From: a virus
Direction: 5' to 3' (one strand)
Virus record (IMG/VR): IMGVR_UViG_3300025127_000153
Coordinates: 1 to 30,804 of that record
DNA: 30,804 nt
The notes below the pieces were generated by a model that worked only from the letters and a program-made list of their open reading frames with translations, had not been told where the DNA came from and searched no databases. Shown here one piece after another: positions 29,957 through 30,804 of this stretch; position 1 is the stretch's first letter; every line of letters begins with the position of its first letter. A program made the position numbers and the translations under genes.

Positions 29957-30305
29957 TCAATTCGGCCTTAGCCTCATCTACCTCCTTTTCTGCTCCTGCC
30001 TGTAACATTTCAAGCTGTATTTCCTGTAAAACGCTGGCTGCTACTTCTCTACGTAAAGAAGCCTTGTCACCATCGGCAAAAATACGTTTTCCTCCTTTAT
30101 CTAATGCTTTTTCAATCATTAGCTGTAAGGCAAAGTCATTATTATCTTCTGATCCACTCTTTTTCTGTATCATTTCACGTTCAGCTATTGTAAGTGGATG
30201 CCAGTAGACAGTAAGCACTACTTCTCCTTCAGAATTGTTGATATCATATTTATAGAGTTGGCTTACTCCAAAATTATTCTTAAGAAGATCAATAGCTCTG
30301 GTCAT
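29949..30305 (-). CDS. Tail assembly chaperone, gpG-like, 118 aa
   Basis: Sequence VYWHPLTIAEREMIQKKSG, DFALQLMIEKALDKGGKRI and DKASLRREVAASVLQEIQLE is typical of the G chaperones that coat the tape measure before tail tube polymerisation. It lies directly upstream of the tape measure. The last codons read TTG AAA AGC TAA, and the frame one base forward continues into a T-type domain, giving the GT fusion described separately. The ratio of G to GT normally governs tail assembly. Confidence 0.9.
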   Translation of the reverse strand: MTRAIDLLKNNFGVSQLYKYDINNSEGEVVLTVYWHPLTIAEREMIQKKSGSEDNNDFALQLMIEKALDKGGKRIFADGDKASLRREVAASVLQEIQLEMLQAGAEKEVDEAKAELKS

Positions 30306-30333
30306 AATTCTGTTACATTGCTACTCTAATATA

Positions 30334-30762
30334 CTACGAATTAGCAGAAAAAGCACAAGATACTATACCTAAAAAGTGTGATCTATCTTCAACCTCAATA
30401 GGTACAGGTCCACTTATTTCACCAACTCTAGGCTTACAACTAAAAGTATCTGTGTAATCAGAAGCATTTATGGATGTCAGACCAGATATTACAGATTCTC
30501 CTACAGCAGATAGCACAGAAGTACCTTTATTTTTAGGTACATAAATATTACATTGGACCGCACCAGAATAGTATGTGGCAGCAGCTCCGTGTGCCTGTAC
30601 TGTTGCTTGGTTAAAAGTTATTGATATAGCAACATAGGTTATTGTTTTACCTGACAAAGTTTGTGGGATGTTGTCATAAATAATTTTTACTGTAGGGTCA
30701 GAATCATTTACTGAGTCTGTTATAGCTTTTTCAAAAGCTGCTCTTGCGTTTACTAAAGTCAT
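30334..30762 (-). CDS. Tail terminator-like (gpU type) protein, 142 aa
   Basis: VNARAAFEKAITDSVNDSDP, an early helix, then alternating beta-strands (ITYVAISITFNQATVQAHGA, YYSGAVQCNIYVPKNKGTS) and VEDRSHFLGIVSCAFSANS match the compact alpha/beta fold of tail terminator/completion proteins that precede the major tail or G genes. Position upstream of G fits. A clear major tail tube gene is not seen in this window. ATGA overlap with the partial gene at the right edge. Confidence 0.65.
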   Translation of the reverse strand: MTLVNARAAFEKAITDSVNDSDPTVKIIYDNIPQTLSGKTITYVAISITFNQATVQAHGAAATYYSGAVQCNIYVPKNKGTSVLSAVGESVISGLTSINASDYTDTFSCKPRVGEISGPVPIEVEDRSHFLGIVSCAFSANS

Positions 30763-30804
30763 AATTTTGTAAATCTACGGCCTTGTGCTGGGGCTGATCT
30801 ACCA
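30759..30804 (-). CDS. C-terminal end of a neck/tail gene (partial)
   Basis: Only the last 14 residues are in the window, ending GRSAPAQGRRFTKL with TGA at 30761-30759 overlapping the next ATG (ATGA). A basic Gly/Arg-rich ending of this sort occurs in minor tail/neck proteins of the gp10/Z type. The family cannot be judged from so little; reading frame, overlap and direction are the evidence. Confidence 0.45.
   Translation of the reverse strand, partial: GRSAPAQGRRFTKL

Noticed and set aside
1-30804. tRNA, rRNA, integrase, transposase or attachment sites
   Set aside because: I looked on both strands for cloverleaf-like segments and for characteristic proteins and found none. Not an exhaustive search; tRNAscan or similar would settle it.
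1-30804. Joining the right and left edges as a circular genome
   Set aside because: The left-edge frame can be extended in register across 30804 for a few codons, but no terminal overlap is visible and head genes are missing, so the window is better read as a slice.

Overview
The window looks like about two thirds of the genome of a tailed dsDNA phage with a long non-contractile (lambda/siphovirus-like) tail. It is AT-rich, gene-dense and made of two large opposed transcription blocks. The fibre and minor structural proteins resemble those I know from marine and aquatic cyanobacterial phages: N-termini of the LKRGSG type, many small proteins starting MSTLKV/MSQLKV, and a recurring Thr/Gly-rich fibre C-terminus. 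My best guess is therefore a cyanophage or a close aquatic relative. I see no photosynthesis genes, integrase, endolysin, rRNA, tRNA or CRISPR array, so the host assignment is an inference. Both edges cut genes. The head/packaging genes (terminase, portal, capsid) are absent and presumably lie outside the window.

Layout. (1) 1-503: divergent control region; a minus-strand gene runs off the left edge from its own promoter. (2) 504-2129, plus: a rightward string of seven small, tightly overlapping genes of unknown function, two of them under 60 aa, ending in a zinc-ribbon protein. (3) 2119-3615, minus: a PD-(D/E)XK nuclease and a probable single-strand DNA-binding protein, separated by a strong hairpin terminator. 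(4) 3616-3760: overlapping back-to-back promoters. (5) 3761-9744, plus: replication block with a prim-pol/RecA-like helicase, unknown proteins and a family A DNA polymerase with 3'-5' exonuclease. (6) 9802-10349 plus: a ribbon-helix-helix protein and partner; 10300-10774 minus: two small genes. (7) 10841-12606, plus: a small membrane protein followed by three overlapping genes with Sec signal peptides. (8) 12646-30804, all minus: late operon. In transcription order it holds the end of a neck/tail gene, tail terminator-like, tail chaperone G with a frameshifted GT extension, tape measure, M, L, K (JAMM + NlpC/P60), I and J homologues, then a large set of fibre/adhesin genes and their small chaperone-like partners, and finally four small genes (coiled-coil, membrane, zinc ribbon, proline-rich membrane protein).

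How it works together. The early/replication genes are served by short promoters sharing an extended -10 of the form TGTGC-TANANT about 20-50 bases before the start codons. Primase-helicase, polymerase, SSB and nuclease form the replication/recombination set. The minus-strand block builds the tail. The most useful new observations are: a tail-chaperone fusion that needs a +1 (not the usual -1) ribosomal frameshift at an A-AAA-GC site; a promoter switch plus possible antisense RNA over the primase leader; a cassette of overlapping exported proteins, two of them diverged paralogues, with unusual start codons; and several small genes under 60 aa that are easily missed.
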